Below, piece after piece: positions 18,357 through 21,070 of a stretch of DNA of 21,070 nt (its first letter is position 1; each line of letters opens with the position of its first letter). Source of the DNA: Phoronis australis (Eukaryota; Phoronida; Phoronidae); the NCBI GenBank assembly GCA_002633005.1, contig NMRA01000045.1:145218-166287 (forward strand), given 5' to 3'. The notes beneath the pieces are model-generated. The model made no database searches, had not been told where the DNA came from, and saw only the letters and a list, made by a program, of their open reading frames with translations. A program made the translations under genes and the position numbers.

Positions 18357-18526
18357 CAGTAACAGCAACAGCAGTAGTAGTAGCAGTAACAGCAGCAGCA
18401 GCAGTAGTAGTAGTAGTAGTAGTAGTAGTAGCGGTAGCGGTAGCGGTAGCGGTAGCTTTAGCGGTAGCGGTAGCTTTAGCGGTAGCGGTAGCGGCAGGGG
18501 CAGCTTCAGCGGCAGCAGCAATGACA
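18270..18526. repeat. Compound trinucleotide microsatellite with (AGC)23
   Basis: Starts with three or four AGT, then a pure run of 23 AGC units (18277-18345), mixed AGT/AGC/AAC, a run of about ten AGT, and GGTAGC hexamers grading to GGC-rich units. All three phases on both strands stay open, giving poly-Ser, poly-Leu and poly-Ala frames, which are artefacts of the repeat. Pure AGC (CAG/CTG) runs of this length are prone to length change and slipped structures. Confidence 0.95.
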
Positions 18527-18577
18527 GCCATCTAGGACAAAAAAATGCTTGCGAGAACTAAAATTGAACATCATTAG
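18527..18577 (+). repeat. Flank repeat of microsatellite, copy 2
   Basis: Second copy of the 18215-18269 sequence, 312 bases downstream, suggesting that flank and microsatellite were duplicated as one unit or that the microsatellite grew within a duplicated element. Confidence 0.85.
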
Positions 18578-18601
18578 CCAAAGGTTGACGTTTTGTAATC
18601 A

Positions 18602-19090
18602 AAATGTAGTAGTAGTAGCAGTAGCGGTAGCGGCAGCGGCAGCGGCAGCGACAGCGGTAGCGACAGCGACAGCGGTAGTGGTAGTAGTACTAGCAGTAGT
18701 GATAGTGGTTAGGTAGTAATTGGTGGTAGTGGTAGTGGTAGTGATATTAATAGTAGCAGTAGTAGTAGTAGTAGCTGCAGTAGTGCTGGTAGCTGCATAG
18801 GAGTGTATCTGCATAGTATCTGCATGGCGTTAGCGTTAGTAGTGTCGGTAGTTGTAATAGTTCCGGTAGTAGTAGCGTTAGTGGTAGTGCCTAGTGTTGT
18901 CAGAACTGGTAGTGGTAAGTGGTAGTAGTAATGATAGTAGGCTGCAGTGTTACAGTAGCGGTAGTGATAACGATTATAGTAGTGGCAGAGGTAGTGTTTG
19001 TGAGAGGACGTAGTAGTGATAGCGCTAATTGTAGCAGTAGTCGTAGTGGTAGCGGTAGTAGTAGTTGTATTGGTAGTGGTGGTAGTAGCC
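18602..19090. repeat. Degenerate AGT/AGC/GGT trinucleotide repeat block
   Basis: Imperfect GTA, GCA and GGT triplets fill nearly 500 bases, with interruptions such as GCTGCATAGGAGTGTATCTG. Less pure than the first block and therefore probably older or degraded. The long minus-strand frame (18709-19281) running through it is mostly Thr, Leu and Tyr runs and is not called as a gene. Confidence 0.9.
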
Positions 19091-20271
19091 TTCACGCCGC
19101 CAATAATGCGCTTACTAGGACAATACGCATTTCTAAAGACATTCGGGAAGTTACCGCTGGTCCGATCTGACCGGCTTTTATCAGAATCAAAGAGAGTGCG
19201 GCGCCTGAGTCGGACACAGTTGTGATGACCGCATTGTCCGGTGCGAACACTATCCAATTTAGTGTAACTACCCGGCCACAAACTATAGTAAAAATCTCTG
19301 CCTGTACATACTGGCGAACATCTCGGCGTGCAGCTGAAAAAAAAACAGCTATATATGTTTTTCGATGTTTAAAGATGGATGAACTATTAAGCTAGTAACT
19401 ACAAACTTTGGTAACCATTGAAGATAAAAGACCGTGCGTATTGATATACTCGGAGGATTTACAAACGGTGATAATAATTAACAATACAATATGGAATATA
19501 CTTTCAGTATACAACTAAGATACATTACAACAAATAGAAACAACACACAATTAGATGTCAAGTGTTCTTAAGACATCGCAGTGCATGTCAAATTATTTTA
19601 TTCGAGGAGTAGTACGCTAACTGGAAAACTGATAATTGTTCACGGAAATGCGCCAATGTTGACGGTAATCAGCCGGTGACGGAATACTTATAAGGACCGA
19701 CTTAGGCCAGCTTTAATGTCAACGAGAAAATACAAGCAGTACGGACGACTTCACAATTAATTGATTTCTAGGTTTCGCTAGCGATCAAAATCTACCACTG
19801 TTTTGGTACTTCAAGCTTAAAAATAAACTAAAAAAACAGTAACCCGATACCGATCGGCAAGAAAAAACATGTAAGCCTAGACTAGGGCATTAAATTAAAA
19901 TAAAGAGAACCGGTATGAAACATGTTTAAAACCAAAGTTCCTTTGGGAAGTGGCCCTTAATTCTTATGAAGCTAAATATAATGACATGGTTTGAACAGAT
20001 AACGAATTCTCAGATAAAGTCATTGCCGCTAGTGCTGGCCATATTGGAAAAAAACAGTTATTGCAAGGCCGCCTCCTTACTTATGTATGTGATCAAATGT
20101 GCGCATGCGTAAAAAGTGTTGCTGTGCTACTTTCCTGTAGGAAACACCGCATACATGTACAGAGTACAGGTGGTATTACCCGTTTTCGTCACTTCTCGAG
20201 GTCAAATAACGTTGTGTTTGACATTTTTTTGCGCGGGTAGGCTTGCTTTCATTTGTTGATGGTTGAAATGA
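19091..20271. other. Unassigned DNA with one weak promoter-like cluster
   Basis: No gene supported. A CCAAT at 19653-19657 and a TATA-like CTTATAAG at 19688-19695 are spaced as in a core promoter and would place transcription start near 19720, but no reading frame or exon follows that I recognise. Confidence 0.3.
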
Positions 20272-20324
20272 AAGATGACAGAGACTTACCTGTATTTCAA
20301 ATACAGGTAAGTTTCTATCATCTT
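20272..20324. repeat. 53-bp near-perfect palindrome
   Basis: Two 26-base arms (20272-20297 and 20299-20324) around a single C are inverted copies with two mismatches; the inner 14 bases each side (ACTTACCTGTATTT) are exact. Each arm contains CAGGTAAGT, the animal 5' splice consensus, one per strand. A one-base centre cannot form a normal microRNA loop. It resembles a recent foldback of a splice-donor region or the junction of head-to-head copies. Confidence 0.9.
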
Positions 20325-21027
20325 CCTACACTTACAACTGTTGACACCATGAGTAGGCTCTGAAAGTGAAACCAAAAAGTACATTGCGCATTAGTATACA
20401 TGTAGCCTTCGCCCTAACAAAAGTCACTACACGCATAACATGTAGGCGGACTTCCTCACGTCACACTCACTAAATTCAGGTAAATGCCGCAGTAACATGA
20501 CGACTCACTTTCAGTTAATATATTTACTAAAATTTCATTATTATTAAATGGTAGTCCAAACTTTGACCTTTTTCTTAATGAATTTTTCTTAAGCAATGTT
20601 AGTTAATTCTTATGCATTGCTTATTAATGTTGTTGCAGCTGATTTCCATATTTGTACATGTTATTGTTTTTAGTATGTTCGTAATAACATATCTAAATAT
20701 TTGAATAATTCTATTAAGTACTACTTACATATATATACATATATAGTTCTATGTATACTACTTTCATCTTTATACTGTCTACAACCCATATACAATGCTT
20801 CGCGATTTCTGGGTTTGTCATTACTTTCCTTGTATGTTCTGTGTATTCTTCAATAAATTTATATCATCTTTATAAAGACTCTCTTTCAATTGAGTGTTTT
20901 CTTTTTAACCATAGCACATATTGCATTGGTGGCCGCTCACTTTTATCCCTGCAGGCAGTGACATTTAGATGAGGGTTTAACACGATAACACGTCTCAGGT
21001 GACACATCGATGCAGAGTATTATCAGA
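20325..21027. other. Unassigned AT-rich intergenic DNA
   Basis: Contains a TATATATACATATATA tract at about 20731-20746. A 73-codon frame at 20751-20972 has no recognisable motif. Nothing else is supported. Confidence 0.4.
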
Positions 21028-21070
21028 GGCGGATCTACGGGGGGGGTTCAGGGGGTTTAAACCCCCCCCT
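21028..21070 (+). mobile_element. Start of a G/C-run repeat, cut by the window end
   Basis: GGCGGATCTACGGGGGG leads into the exact palindrome GGGGGTTTAAACCCCC (21051-21066). Start and palindrome echo the repeat at 17474-17620 in opposite orientation. Only the beginning is present. Confidence 0.45.

Noticed and set aside
18190-18561. Poly-Ser/Gly protein on the + strand and poly-Leu or poly-Ala proteins on the minus strand
   Set aside because: The frames are open only because AGC, AGT and GGT triplets contain no stops in these phases; all frames are equally open and the flanks carry no conserved domain.
18709-19281. 190-residue minus-strand ORF
   Set aside because: Two thirds are Thr, Leu and Tyr runs from the degenerate microsatellite; the N-terminal 65 residues show no motif I can name.
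20272-20324. microRNA precursor
   Set aside because: The hairpin has a one-base centre and no terminal loop, which does not match a microRNA precursor.
1-21070. tRNA or other structured RNA genes
   Set aside because: I looked for B-box-like GGTTCGANTCC and cloverleaf stems and found none convincing; a covariance-model search would be the decisive test.

Overview
The window reads as animal nuclear DNA, most likely from a marine invertebrate (a non-vertebrate deuterostome or lophotrochozoan would fit). The grounds are a metazoan-style single-exon arylamine N-acetyltransferase with an upstream splice acceptor and AATAAA signals, decayed non-LTR retrotransposons, THAP-domain DNA transposons, satellite-like arrays and trinucleotide microsatellites. 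Nothing suggests a bacterial or phage gene layout. The species cannot be named from this sequence.

Only one intact gene is well supported: an arylamine N-acetyltransferase (NAT) on the + strand at 10717-11649, with its whole catalytic region in one exon. Its Cys-His-Asp triad is complete. A splice acceptor at 10677 implies at least one 5' exon further upstream that I could not locate.

The rest is repeats and decayed mobile elements. From left to right: unassigned sequence; one copy of a dispersed repeat (552-634); a 1.68 kb THAP-containing DNA transposon (1131-2811); a broken SGNH/GDSL-hydrolase-like fragment (3541-3866); a 52-bp duplication (4725-4812); a 60-bp tandem repeat able to form hairpins (6257-6494); an inverted partner of the first dispersed repeat (7215-7304); a homopolymer C run next to an unresolved base (7897-7912); a 110-bp tandem array with alternating unit types (about 8085-9275); and the NAT gene. 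After NAT come a LINE fragment (12950-15231) split by a second copy of the same THAP transposon (13256-14932), a different LINE fragment (16105-16972), a G/C-tailed repeat (17474-17620), a compound microsatellite block (18215-19090), a 53-bp palindrome (20272-20324) and the beginning of another G/C-tailed repeat at the right edge.

The most informative structure is the nested insertion at 13256-14932. Removing the transposon together with one copy of its flanking TTTAA rejoins the LINE reverse-transcriptase frame exactly. That fixes the element's ends and a TTAA-type target duplication. TTAA duplication plus a THAP domain points to the Kolobok superfamily. The element also carries a second coding remnant on the opposite strand that I do not recognise. 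I see no complete multigene system in this window.
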